NCBI GenBank assembly: GCA_003558195.1
Contig: PWMM01000059.1
Coordinates: forward strand, 1 to 8,955
DNA: 8,955 nt
From: Syntrophomonadaceae bacterium
GTDB taxonomy: Bacteria; Bacillota; Dethiobacteria; DTU022
Direction of reading: 5' to 3'
Made by a program: the position numbers and the translations under genes. The notes under the pieces were generated by a model that saw only the letters and a list, made by a program, of their open reading frames with translations, was not told the origin of the DNA and ran no database searches. Of this stretch, positions 1 to 5,950 are shown piece after piece. The stretch's first letter is position 1. Each line of letters opens with the position of its first letter.

Positions 1-83
1 GCTGTAACTACCGTAACCAGGGCTACCGGCTGGTTTTTTTCCAGGCAGGATGATAACTGGTAAACAATTTGTTTAGGATCCAT
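1..83 (-). CDS. xdhC: XdhC/CoxI-family molybdenum hydroxylase maturation protein (N-terminal fragment)
   Basis: The ATG at 83-81 directly follows the TAA stop of the upstream molybdopterin-binding gene. It opens a frame that stays open to the window edge: 27 full codons plus two bases. The peptide begins MDPKQIVYQL and reaches PVALVTVVT, which matches the usual XdhC/CoxI start: a short amphipathic helix, then an ALVTVV strand that normally leads into a GSxPR loop lying beyond the edge. An AAGGGGG ribosome binding site at 92-98, inside the last codons of the upstream gene, is eight bases from the ATG, so the two genes are probably translationally coupled. XdhC proteins bind molybdenum cofactor and help sulfurate and insert it into xanthine dehydrogenase-type hydroxylases. 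The family call rests on about 28 residues plus context. Confidence 0.75.
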   Translation of the reverse strand, partial: MDPKQIVYQLSSCLEKNQPVALVTVVT

Positions 84-1118
84 TTACAAAACCCCCTTGC
101 CAAAAGAGCAGTCAGGATAGCGGCATGGTTCACAACGCCGGCAATATCCACCGTGTCCCAAAGCGGCAATCTTTGAACCATCCATCTTTTCACCGGCTAA
201 AAGACGAGGCAAGATCAAATCAAAAACAGTGGTTTTAAAAAACATCCCGCAGGCCGGCACTCCAACTACAGGAACCTGTTCATGATAGGCCAGTAAAAAC
301 ATCGCCCCCGGCAGGACCGGCGCCCCGTATTTTTTTACTTCAGCTCCACTCAACCTGATCCCGGCCGGGGTGACATCATCAGGGTCAACGGACATTCCAC
401 CTGTTACAACTACCAGCCCGCAATCCTGATCCAGCAGTGCTTTTATGCCAGAGGCGATTAACCCGGCATCATCGGGTGCATAATCGAGCAACGGTTCTGC
501 CAACCCATATGCAGCTGCTTTTTCTTTCAAAACCGGGGCAAAAGTATCTTTAATTCTCCCATCAAATATTTCACGGCCGGTAATGAGCAACCCCATTTTA
601 CATGGCTGGTATTCCAGTACCCTGATTAAAGGTCCATGTTCAAAAACAACCTTCTTTGCTTCATCTATAATCTCCTGTTTTACCGCTAAGGGTATAACCC
701 TGGTACCGGCCACAAACTCGCCTTCTAACACAGGACTATTGGTATGCAAGCTGGCCATAACTACTTCAGGCAGAGAATTAATTTTTATCAGCCCTTCCAC
801 ATCCACTTTTAAAAGACCATTGCAGCTGGCCACCAGGTCATACTTGCCTTCAGAGGGCCCTTTTAGTGCAAGCCCTTCACCAGCCACAGATGAAGCCAGG
901 ATCAGTGCGGCATCATCTTCATGCAGTTCATCTTGATCGAGATCCAGAAAGCAGATGTGCTCTTTGCCGATATCAAGCAACAAGGGAATATCTTCTTTAC
1001 TAATAACATGGCCTTTTTTAAAGGCCGGTCCCTTACTTTTTCCCCTGACAATACGGGTAACATCATGAGATAGCATTTTTCCTACAGCATCAATGGTTTT
1101 GACATAAGAAATTTTCAA
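84..1118 (-). CDS. MoeA-like molybdopterin-binding protein with C-terminal four-cysteine motif
   Basis: This 344-residue protein has a MoCF/MoeA-type molybdopterin-binding domain at about 175-310. Visible landmarks are GLLITGREIFDGRIKD (177-191), VVVTGGMSVDPDDVTPAGI (236-254) and the VPACGMF loop (287-293), in place of the usual GLPGNPVS of MoeA. About 170 residues precede it and resemble a reduced MoeA N-terminal region. The last MoeA domain is absent. Instead the chain ends in a short tail with Cys326, Cys329, Cys332 and Cys337 (CX2CX2CX4C), a plausible metal or Fe-S site. The start is a TTG at 1118-1116, chosen because GGAGG at 1126-1130 is seven bases upstream. A consensus promoter lies just upstream and an xdhC-type gene follows without a gap. 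The likely role is cofactor handling or insertion for molybdenum hydroxylases rather than general cofactor synthesis; that role is inferred from context. Confidence 0.85.
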   Translation of the reverse strand: MKISYVKTIDAVGKMLSHDVTRIVRGKSKGPAFKKGHVISKEDIPLLLDIGKEHICFLDLDQDELHEDDAALILASSVAGEGLALKGPSEGKYDLVASCNGLLKVDVEGLIKINSLPEVVMASLHTNSPVLEGEFVAGTRVIPLAVKQEIIDEAKKVVFEHGPLIRVLEYQPCKMGLLITGREIFDGRIKDTFAPVLKEKAAAYGLAEPLLDYAPDDAGLIASGIKALLDQDCGLVVVTGGMSVDPDDVTPAGIRLSGAEVKKYGAPVLPGAMFLLAYHEQVPVVGVPACGMFFKTTVFDLILPRLLAGEKMDGSKIAALGHGGYCRRCEPCRYPDCSFGKGVL

Positions 1119-1125
1119 TAAAGCA

Positions 1126-1130
1126 CCTCC
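1126..1130 (-). promoter_or_regulatory. Ribosome binding site deciding a TTG start
   Basis: GGAGG (read on the minus strand) stands seven bases before the TTG at 1118. No ATG or GTG nearby is better placed, so this site fixes the start of the molybdopterin-binding protein. Confidence 0.75.
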
Positions 1131-1139
1131 GCCTCAAAG

Positions 1140-1163
1140 CGTTATGCTTAAACACATATAACG
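1140..1163. repeat. Inverted repeat at the predicted transcription start of the molybdopterin-binding gene
   Basis: The arms CGTTAT (1140-1145) and ATAACG (1158-1163) are perfect inverted repeats with a 12-base centre. They lie immediately downstream of the -10 box at 1172-1177, so the dyad covers roughly +2 to +25. It could be a repressor operator or a 5' leader hairpin. Which one, and which regulator, cannot be told from sequence. Confidence 0.4.
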
Positions 1164-1171
1164 ACTTTATA

Positions 1172-1200
1172 ATTATAGATAGAGGAATTAATTATGTCAA
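1172..1200 (-). promoter_or_regulatory. Consensus sigma-A promoter for the molybdopterin-binding gene and xdhC
   Basis: On the minus strand a perfect TTGACA -35 box (1200-1195) is followed by a 17-base spacer and a perfect TATAAT -10 box (1177-1172). The predicted start site is near 1165, giving a leader of about 47 bases before the TTG start. All twelve hexamer bases match consensus at the optimal spacing. It separates the molybdenum genes from the acyl-CoA genes upstream as their own unit. Confidence 0.85.
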
Positions 1201-1291
1201 TAACCTTAGAGGAACCAGGTGCCCAGATAAGGGTTGTGGTAAAGAACAGGCAGGCTTAAGGCCTTGTCACCGGGGCTCATGTTAGAGGGAG

Positions 1292-1735
1292 CTAGGGTTT
1301 TAAAAAACTCAACTGGCTTTTTTGATCTAAGATCCTTTCTGAGGCAGTGCCTGTTATTTCCTGGATAATTACTTCTCCCATCAACCAGGTTTTAATCCCG
1401 GGGCGCAGGCAGCCAACCAGGGTTTCATTTTCACGTCCCAGTGCCCCGTGCAGGTGAGCCCTGGGAATGCCGTTTTGATCGGGAATAATAATGCCAAGAC
1501 TTAGAGTTTCCTTGGGCCGGTCATCAGTTTCTTTATAGAGCGGGTTGATTTGATCCAGGTCACTGCTTTCCGGGCCAACCACCAGGCGCCCTTCCTTTAA
1601 GCCTCCGACTAAATGGATCAAGCCAACCTTAATCTTTTGTTCTACAGCAAACTCCTCCAGGCAGTCAGGGAGAAGATCCCCATCTTCAAGCCTGATAACA
1701 AAAACACGGCCAGGTTTGCCTTCTGAATAAAGCAT
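1292..1735 (-). CDS. PPC/DUF296-domain protein, copy 1 (variant metal site)
   Basis: This 147-residue protein is a single PPC (plants and prokaryotes conserved, DUF296) domain. It opens with GRVFVIRLEDGDLLPDCLEEFA (split here as GRVFVIRLEDGD at 9-20 followed by LLPDCLEEFA at 21-30), continues with VGLIHLVGGL at 37-46, and has the hallmark AHLHGALG at 93-100. Prokaryotic members usually bind a metal through the HxH pair and a third histidine in a GGHL motif. Here the pair is His94 and His96, but the third position is Cys109 (VGCL). No AT-hook or other DNA-binding addition is present. The ATG start at 1735 has AGGAGG four bases upstream. The gene lies 76 bases after hbd in the same direction, and a second PPC gene lies on the other side of hbd. 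The biochemical role of these bacterial proteins is not established. Confidence 0.85.
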   Translation of the reverse strand: MLYSEGKPGRVFVIRLEDGDLLPDCLEEFAVEQKIKVGLIHLVGGLKEGRLVVGPESSDLDQINPLYKETDDRPKETLSLGIIIPDQNGIPRAHLHGALGRENETLVGCLRPGIKTWLMGEVIIQEITGTASERILDQKSQLSFLKP

Positions 1736-1811
1736 TTTTCCTCCTAAGTAAGAAGTTATTTATCCCGGGTCCCTTCACGGGGAGACAGTTATAAAATGTT
1801 CATGATAAAGG

Positions 1812-2663
1812 CTAATCGTACTGGTAAAAACCCCTGCCGGTCTTACGTCCCAGGTGGCCTGCTTCAACCAGTTTTTTTAAGATCTGGGGAGCACGAAATC
1901 GATCACCATAAGCTTCAGTTAAACCTTCAGCAGTAAATACCATGGTGTCCAGGCCAACATAGTCGGCCAGTTCAAAAGGGCCCATGGGATAATTAAGGCC
2001 CAGGCGCACTGCTTTATCGATATCTTCAGCTTTGGCTACCCCTTCTTCCAGGACCCTCATACACTCTAGCAGGTGAGCTGTCAAAACCCGGCTGGTTACA
2101 AAACCTTGCGCATCTTTAACTAAAACAGTTTCTTTACCTACCTGGAAGGCCAAATTCTGGATTACCTGTACGGTTTCCTCTGAAGTGTCCACTCCAGCGA
2201 CAATTTCCACCAGCCTCATTACAGGCGCAGGGTTAAACCAGTGCATACCAATCACCTGGCCGGGGCGGCTGGTGGCAGAAGCAATATCGGTAATACTCAG
2301 CTCCGTGGTATTAGAGGCCAGGATAGCTTCCTCGCTGCAGAGCACATCGATTTCTTGAAATATTCTTTTTTTAAGCTCTAAATTTTCCGGAACCGCCTCT
2401 ATTACCAGCTGGGATCCCTGTACCGCTTCCGCCAGGTCAGTCGTTGTCGCAATCTTTTTCAGGCATTGATCAACCTGCTGATTATTCAACTTGCCAGCAT
2501 TAACAAACCGGTCCAGGCTTTTTTTAATATTATTCATGCCCTGGTCTAAAAATTCTTTAGAAATATCGAGCAAGCTTACCTCGTAACCTGATACTGCCAG
2601 GACCTGGGCAATTCCGCTGCCCATCTGGCCGGCTCCCAGCACTGCAACTTTCTTGATTTCCAT
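1812..2663 (-). CDS. hbd: 3-hydroxybutyryl-CoA dehydrogenase (3-hydroxyacyl-CoA dehydrogenase family)
   Basis: The 283-residue enzyme oxidises or reduces the 3-hydroxyl of short-chain hydroxyacyl-CoA with NAD(P). The N-terminal Rossmann fold starts at residue 1 with KKVAVLGAGQMGSGIA (GxGxxG at 10-15). Family landmarks follow: VIEAVPENLELK (88-99), ASNTTELSIT (116-125), GMHWFNPAPVMRLVEIV (139-155, catalytic-type His141), the C-terminal helical domain with YPMGPFELADYVGLD (225-239), and LGRKTGRGFYQY at the end. Length is normal for the family. The position equivalent to the catalytic-loop serine is Thr120, and the VNR asparagine position is Ser191 (GFVTSR). The ATG at 2663 is preferred over a longer frame to 2738 because AAGGGGGAGG is six bases upstream and the Rossmann strand starts immediately. 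It is likely expressed together with the PPC gene downstream. Confidence 0.92.
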   Translation of the reverse strand: MEIKKVAVLGAGQMGSGIAQVLAVSGYEVSLLDISKEFLDQGMNNIKKSLDRFVNAGKLNNQQVDQCLKKIATTTDLAEAVQGSQLVIEAVPENLELKKRIFQEIDVLCSEEAILASNTTELSITDIASATSRPGQVIGMHWFNPAPVMRLVEIVAGVDTSEETVQVIQNLAFQVGKETVLVKDAQGFVTSRVLTAHLLECMRVLEEGVAKAEDIDKAVRLGLNYPMGPFELADYVGLDTMVFTAEGLTEAYGDRFRAPQILKKLVEAGHLGRKTGRGFYQYD

Positions 2664-2668
2664 ATTCA

Positions 2669-2679
2669 ACCTCCCCCTT
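2669..2679 (-). promoter_or_regulatory. Ribosome binding site deciding the hbd start
   Basis: AAGGGGGAGGT on the minus strand lies six bases before the ATG at 2663. The 25 residues encoded farther upstream in the same frame do not resemble the family, so translation starts here. Confidence 0.8.
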
Positions 2680-2702
2680 GTCATAAAATGCCAGGCTAAT
2701 TT

Positions 2703-2724
2703 AAGGTTATTATTAATAAACCTT
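2703..2724. repeat. Inverted repeat upstream of hbd (inner)
   Basis: The arms AAGGTT (2703-2708) and AACCTT (2719-2724) are perfect inverted repeats around a 10-base AT-rich centre. They end about 40 bases before the hbd start codon, in what would be its leader. This is an operator candidate; no regulator gene is visible in the window. Confidence 0.35.
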
Positions 2725-2757
2725 TCTAAGTTCATCACAAATAGATATATGCAGAAT

Positions 2758-2771
2758 AGTTGTTAACAACT
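2758..2771. repeat. 14-bp perfect palindrome upstream of hbd (outer)
   Basis: AGTTGTTAACAACT reads the same on both strands. It lies about 95-108 bases before the hbd start. On the minus strand a weak promoter could overlap it (TTGTTA, 16-base spacer, TATCTA), but the match is poor. The half-sites resemble the TTGTTAA half of Rex operators but lack the usual spacer. A regulatory role is plausible but unproven. Confidence 0.4.
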
Positions 2772-2875
2772 TCTTTTTATAAGCATAGAATTACAAACTT
2801 AGAACCTGTTATCCTAATAAAAATATCCGTAGCCCTCTACTTTCCAGGTTTCGCCAGTGGGCCTCTTTAAACGGC

Positions 2876-3307
2876 TTAATCTCTTTTCCACAGCGGCAGG
2901 TCAGTCTCAGGATCATGCTCTCGCCTTAAGTCAGGCCCGATAATTTCTTCAATGACAAATTCACCGGCGAAAACAACAGTTCCTTTCTGCAGGTGCCCAC
3001 CGAATAAATGGCCTTTACTATCTCCAAGGGTAACATGCAAGTGGGCTGCCGGTTCATTATCTCTCAGGCTCAGGTTGCCAAGGCAACTTAAAATTTCCAG
3101 GTGTTGATCAAATTCGATGTCCTGGTAAACTCTTTTATCCTGGTTATAATAACTGATTACTGCCCTCTCGACAGCTCCAATAATCTCTACCCTGGCACAC
3201 TTAATATTCTCTTTAGCTGCAAATTGCTGGACACTTTCGAGTAAATCTGACCGGAACGGAACCCTTCCAATCCAGATCCGCCCTTTTTCACCATTTTGAT
3301 ACCACAC
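2876..3307 (-). CDS. PPC/DUF296-domain protein, copy 2 (canonical metal site)
   Basis: This 143-residue protein is a second single-domain PPC (DUF296) protein. It shows GRIWIGRVPFRSDLLESV at 9-26, ARVEIIGAVERAVISYY at 38-54, AAHLHVTLGD at 87-96 and FGGHLQKGTVVFAGEFVIEE at 102-121. The putative metal ligands His89, His91 and His105 are all present, unlike in copy 1. By eye it shares only the domain pattern with copy 1, so the two are old paralogues rather than a recent tandem duplication. It starts with GTG at 3307; GGAGG nine bases upstream supports this. It lies 64 bases after the DUF5362-like gene and is probably the last gene of the CoA-transferase transcript. The function of the family in bacteria is unknown, and no AT-hook is present. 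Confidence 0.85.
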   Translation of the reverse strand: MWYQNGEKGRIWIGRVPFRSDLLESVQQFAAKENIKCARVEIIGAVERAVISYYNQDKRVYQDIEFDQHLEILSCLGNLSLRDNEPAAHLHVTLGDSKGHLFGGHLQKGTVVFAGEFVIEEIIGPDLRREHDPETDLPLWKRD

Positions 3308-3371
3308 TTATTAACACCTCCCTTCTGGGCTTAGGTTTTGCTTTCCGTGCTTAACGATATCGCCCGGATTG

Positions 3372-3734
3372 TTAAAAAGCAGTAAAACTGTAGAAAGCCA
3401 AACCGGCAACCAGGCTGATCAAGATCCCCAGCAGGCCCAGAGCCAGGCTGATGATGATCAAGATCCCCTGGATTTTAAAATAGGTGTTTAAGTTCTCGAC
3501 AAACTGGTTAAAGTTACCCGAGTAGCCCTCAACAGCTTCCTCCATGAGTAAAGCATCGGCGTACTGCTTGGCACTGCGCAACTTAGCTCCCAGCACAATG
3601 GCTATAATCCCGGGGATAGCCCCGATTACAAAAGCAAAAACGCCAGCCAGGGCCGATAAAACTCCCCCGATGATGGTAATAATACCTACAAAGCCCATCC
3701 AGGCACTTAACTGCTGCATTTTAACGCGATCCAC
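3372..3734 (-). CDS. Small integral membrane protein, DUF5362-like
   Basis: This is a 120-residue hydrophobic protein. A first hydrophobic block at about 11-51 (FVGIITIIGGVLSALAG, then VFAFVIGAIPGIIAIVLGA) probably makes two membrane passes separated by a tight glycine-proline turn. A polar stretch at 52-88 includes acidic and asparagine-rich residues, and a last segment at 89-115 (GILIIISLALGLLGILI) crosses once more. The order, with a polar NxFxxNLNTYFKIQGIL junction, resembles DUF5362 proteins of Firmicutes, a family without known function. The GTG at 3734 is chosen as the start: the site AAAGGAGGTG at 3741-3750 sits at ideal distance, whereas the in-frame TTG at 3758 lies upstream of that site. 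The gene begins 29 bases after the AAA+ ATPase stop and is presumably co-transcribed and perhaps functionally coupled with it. Confidence 0.75.
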   Translation of the reverse strand: MDRVKMQQLSAWMGFVGIITIIGGVLSALAGVFAFVIGAIPGIIAIVLGAKLRSAKQYADALLMEEAVEGYSGNFNQFVENLNTYFKIQGILIIISLALGLLGILISLVAGLAFYSFTAF

Positions 3735-3740
3735 AAACTT

Positions 3741-3750
3741 CACCTCCTTT
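3741..3750 (-). promoter_or_regulatory. Near-perfect ribosome binding site deciding a GTG start
   Basis: AAAGGAGGTG on the minus strand is a ten-base match to the anti-Shine-Dalgarno complement. It precedes the GTG at 3734 by six bases from its end. It rules out the TTG at 3758 and makes the membrane protein 120 residues long. Confidence 0.8.
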
Positions 3751-3763
3751 AAAACCAAAAATA

Positions 3764-5122
3764 TTATTCCGACAAGCTGTTTAAGGACAGGCGCCCTTTC
3801 AAGTCATCAATAAACTGCCTGGCCGTCCTACCGGAGCGAGAATTCTGCCACAGGGCCCATTTTAAAGCCAGATCATACAACTTGACTTCATCAAGATCGA
3901 TACCGCTTTTTTCTGCCATACTTTTTACAGTCTTTAGGTAAGCGCTTTGATCCGGGGTGTTGTAAACCAGCTTTATTCCGAAACGGTCAGCCAGCGACAA
4001 TTTTTCCTGGTAAGTATCCTGCTGGCCTACTTCATCAGCAGTCCTATCGTTGAAAAACTCCCGGACCAGGTTTCTGCGGTTTGAGGTAGCATAAATCAGG
4101 ACATTACGGGGCGGTTTTTCAATACTTCCTTCCAGCAAAGCTTTTAGCTCTTTATACTGTGTTTCATTTTCTTCAAAGGAAAGGTCATCAATAAACAAGA
4201 TAAATTTTTGGGCTCTTGTTTCGATCTCTTTAATGATCCGGGAAAGGCTTAATAAATCATGCTTGGAAACTTCCACCAGGCGCAACCCTTCCGGACCGAA
4301 AAGATGAAGCAAGCCTTTAATGGTTGAGGATTTACCTGTCCCCCGGTCTCCGTATAACAGCATATTGTTAGCGCTGTAACCTTTGACAAATTGGCTCGTG
4401 TTGCGCAGGATTTCTTTTTTCTGATCTTCATAGCCCACCAGGTCCCCAAGCCGGATCGGATCAGGATTAGAAATTCCCACCAGGGCATCTTTTAGACCGT
4501 CCTCTTTCCATTTAAAAGCCCAGTAACGGCCAAAGGGGCCGCTACCGGCTTCCCGGTAATAGCTGTATAAATCTTTAAAGCAATCAGCCCAGTTTTCTGA
4601 ACCAGCCAGGCGCTGTTTTATTATTTTTTTCTTCTCAAAATAGAATTGCGGGTGCCCCGGATTAAAAATGCCATTACTATTCAAATGCTCGAACGAGGGC
4701 ATAAAACCGGACAGGCCATGTTTTATTTCCAGGAAGCTTAATAATTGCAGTAAATCGAGGTCGAATACTTGTTTTAGCAACTTTAAATCACTTTCAACCG
4801 CCCTTGCAAGAACAGTGTTCATTTCTTCCAGGCTTTCTTTTTCGCTGGCCAGGCTAAAAGGGTTTTCGTCTTCCAGCAAACAGTCCAGGAAATGGTTTTT
4901 GTGCAGGTCCAGGCCTTTTAAGGCATCATTCCTGGAGAGAGCCAAAAGCCTGCCAACCAGGGAAAAAGATGCTTTTACAGCAGCCTGTTCATCGTTAATT
5001 ATATTTCTTAAAATAGCCTGTAACTGTCCAGGAATACCTTGTTCAAAAATATCCCGGTAAACAGTTAAACAATCAATAGCCGTTAAAGCCTGACCTAAAG
5101 TTTTTTTTAAGTTATTCTCCAT
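3764..5122 (-). CDS. DUF815-family AAA+ ATPase
   Basis: This 452-residue cytoplasmic protein has two parts. The first 210 residues are helical and rich in Leu, Lys and Glu, without a recognisable motif; WAFKWKEDGL (201-210) leads into the ATPase. The AAA+ module at about 215-450 shows LGDLVGYEDQKKEILRNT (225-242), Walker A GDRGTGKSS (258-266, Lys264), Walker B FILFIDDLSFEE (307-318, Asp312 and Asp313), a sensor-1-type YATSNRRNLV (344-353), an arginine-finger candidate in SLADRFG (376-382), and a sensor-2-type SGRTARQF (430-437). This is the DUF815 pattern, a widespread family of unknown substrate. The ATG at 5122 has CCGGAGA upstream. It starts 23 bases after gctB and is followed 29 bases later by a small membrane protein, so it is probably in the same transcript as the CoA-transferase. 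What it remodels is unknown. Confidence 0.85.
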   Translation of the reverse strand: MENNLKKTLGQALTAIDCLTVYRDIFEQGIPGQLQAILRNIINDEQAAVKASFSLVGRLLALSRNDALKGLDLHKNHFLDCLLEDENPFSLASEKESLEEMNTVLARAVESDLKLLKQVFDLDLLQLLSFLEIKHGLSGFMPSFEHLNSNGIFNPGHPQFYFEKKKIIKQRLAGSENWADCFKDLYSYYREAGSGPFGRYWAFKWKEDGLKDALVGISNPDPIRLGDLVGYEDQKKEILRNTSQFVKGYSANNMLLYGDRGTGKSSTIKGLLHLFGPEGLRLVEVSKHDLLSLSRIIKEIETRAQKFILFIDDLSFEENETQYKELKALLEGSIEKPPRNVLIYATSNRRNLVREFFNDRTADEVGQQDTYQEKLSLADRFGIKLVYNTPDQSAYLKTVKSMAEKSGIDLDEVKLYDLALKWALWQNSRSGRTARQFIDDLKGRLSLNSLSE

Positions 5123-5145
5123 GTTTTGTATCTCCGGTTAATGAT

Positions 5146-5916
5146 TTAGCCCCGCCCGATTATGTAGCGGCGGGGATCAACGGCATTTCTTAATATTTCC
5201 AGTTCTTCAGCCGAAGGTGGACTGCTTTCATAAATATGATCGGCCCAGAGCAGTTCAAATCCAGTATTTTCGATGATTTGCTCCCGGCTCACACCAGGGT
5301 GAATCGACTCCACCTGCATCCGGCAGGTATCTTCGTCAAAACCCATTATGGCCAGGTTGGTTATTATTTTATAAGGTCCGCATCCCGGAGGCAAGCCTGC
5401 TCTTTCCCGGGCTCCTTTACCACTTAAATAGCCGGGTGAGGTTATGAAGTCCAGGTTATTGGTAAAACGGGTTTGATCCTGGGGGGTAATCATCATGGTC
5501 TTCCAACAGAGGGAGGCTAAATCATTGGCTCCACCGCTGCCTGGAAAACGAACCTTGGGTTTTTCATATGCCCCGATGTGGGTAGAGTTAATATTACCGT
5601 ACATATCTATCTGGGCTCCACCTAAGAAGGTATAATCAACCATGCCGCGCTGGCAGGCTTCCATTATATCAGGCATACTGGTTGCTACAAGTCCCTGGTA
5701 ATAGGTCCGTGAGTCTCCCACCGAGATAGGCATGGCAGGCAGGTGCGGTCCTACTCCACCGGCTTCAAACATTATCATCAACCCGGGTGCCCTTGTTTTC
5801 TGAGCCAACATTGCCGCAGCACAGGGAGCCCCGGTTCCCACCACCACTATACCGTCATCTTCCAGGTAACGGGCGGCCAGGCAGATCATTAATTCCATAC
5901 CGTTATATTCTTTCAC
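5146..5916 (-). CDS. CoA-transferase subunit B (GctB-like, family I)
   Basis: This 256-residue protein is the beta subunit of a class I CoA-transferase, which moves CoA between acyl-CoA donors and carboxylates through a covalent glutamyl-CoA intermediate. The candidate catalytic residue is Glu51 in MIMFEAGGVGP (47-57), the position of the active glutamate in GctB proteins. Other landmarks are LGGAQIDMYGNINST (98-112), VRFPGSGGANDLA (122-134) and the C-terminal VESIHPGVSREQIIENTGF (202-220). Presence of the glutamate argues for a true transferase rather than an IpdB-type hydrolase. The start is GTG at 5916, with GAGGTG eight bases upstream. It follows subunit A by 34 bases, as expected for a heteromeric enzyme. 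The acid substrate (for example glutaconate, a 3-oxoacid or another dicarboxylate) cannot be decided from sequence. Confidence 0.88.
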   Translation of the reverse strand: MKEYNGMELMICLAARYLEDDGIVVVGTGAPCAAAMLAQKTRAPGLMIMFEAGGVGPHLPAMPISVGDSRTYYQGLVATSMPDIMEACQRGMVDYTFLGGAQIDMYGNINSTHIGAYEKPKVRFPGSGGANDLASLCWKTMMITPQDQTRFTNNLDFITSPGYLSGKGARERAGLPPGCGPYKIITNLAIMGFDEDTCRMQVESIHPGVSREQIIENTGFELLWADHIYESSPPSAEELEILRNAVDPRRYIIGRG

Positions 5917-5950
5917 GTTTTACACCTCTTTGTATTTTTCATTAAGTAGA

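Noticed and set aside
1119..1291. A terminator between PPC copy 1 and the molybdopterin-binding gene.
   Set aside because: Only 3-5 bp stems without a following T-tract are visible, so no intrinsic terminator is supported.
2664..2738. An N-terminal extension of 25 residues on hbd starting at 2738.
   Set aside because: It lacks a ribosome binding site and resembles no part of the family, while the ATG at 2663 has a strong site and begins directly with the NAD-binding strand.
2759..2770. A Rex operator upstream of hbd.
   Set aside because: The TTGTTAA half-sites overlap without the four-base spacer of known Rex sites, so only a general palindrome is called.
2810..2875. A cobalamin-riboswitch-like string (GCCCACTGGCGAAACCTGG on the minus strand) after the PPC copy 2 gene.
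   Set aside because: The upstream part of any such element would have to lie inside the PPC coding sequence, and the B12 box is not recognisable; the similarity looks accidental.
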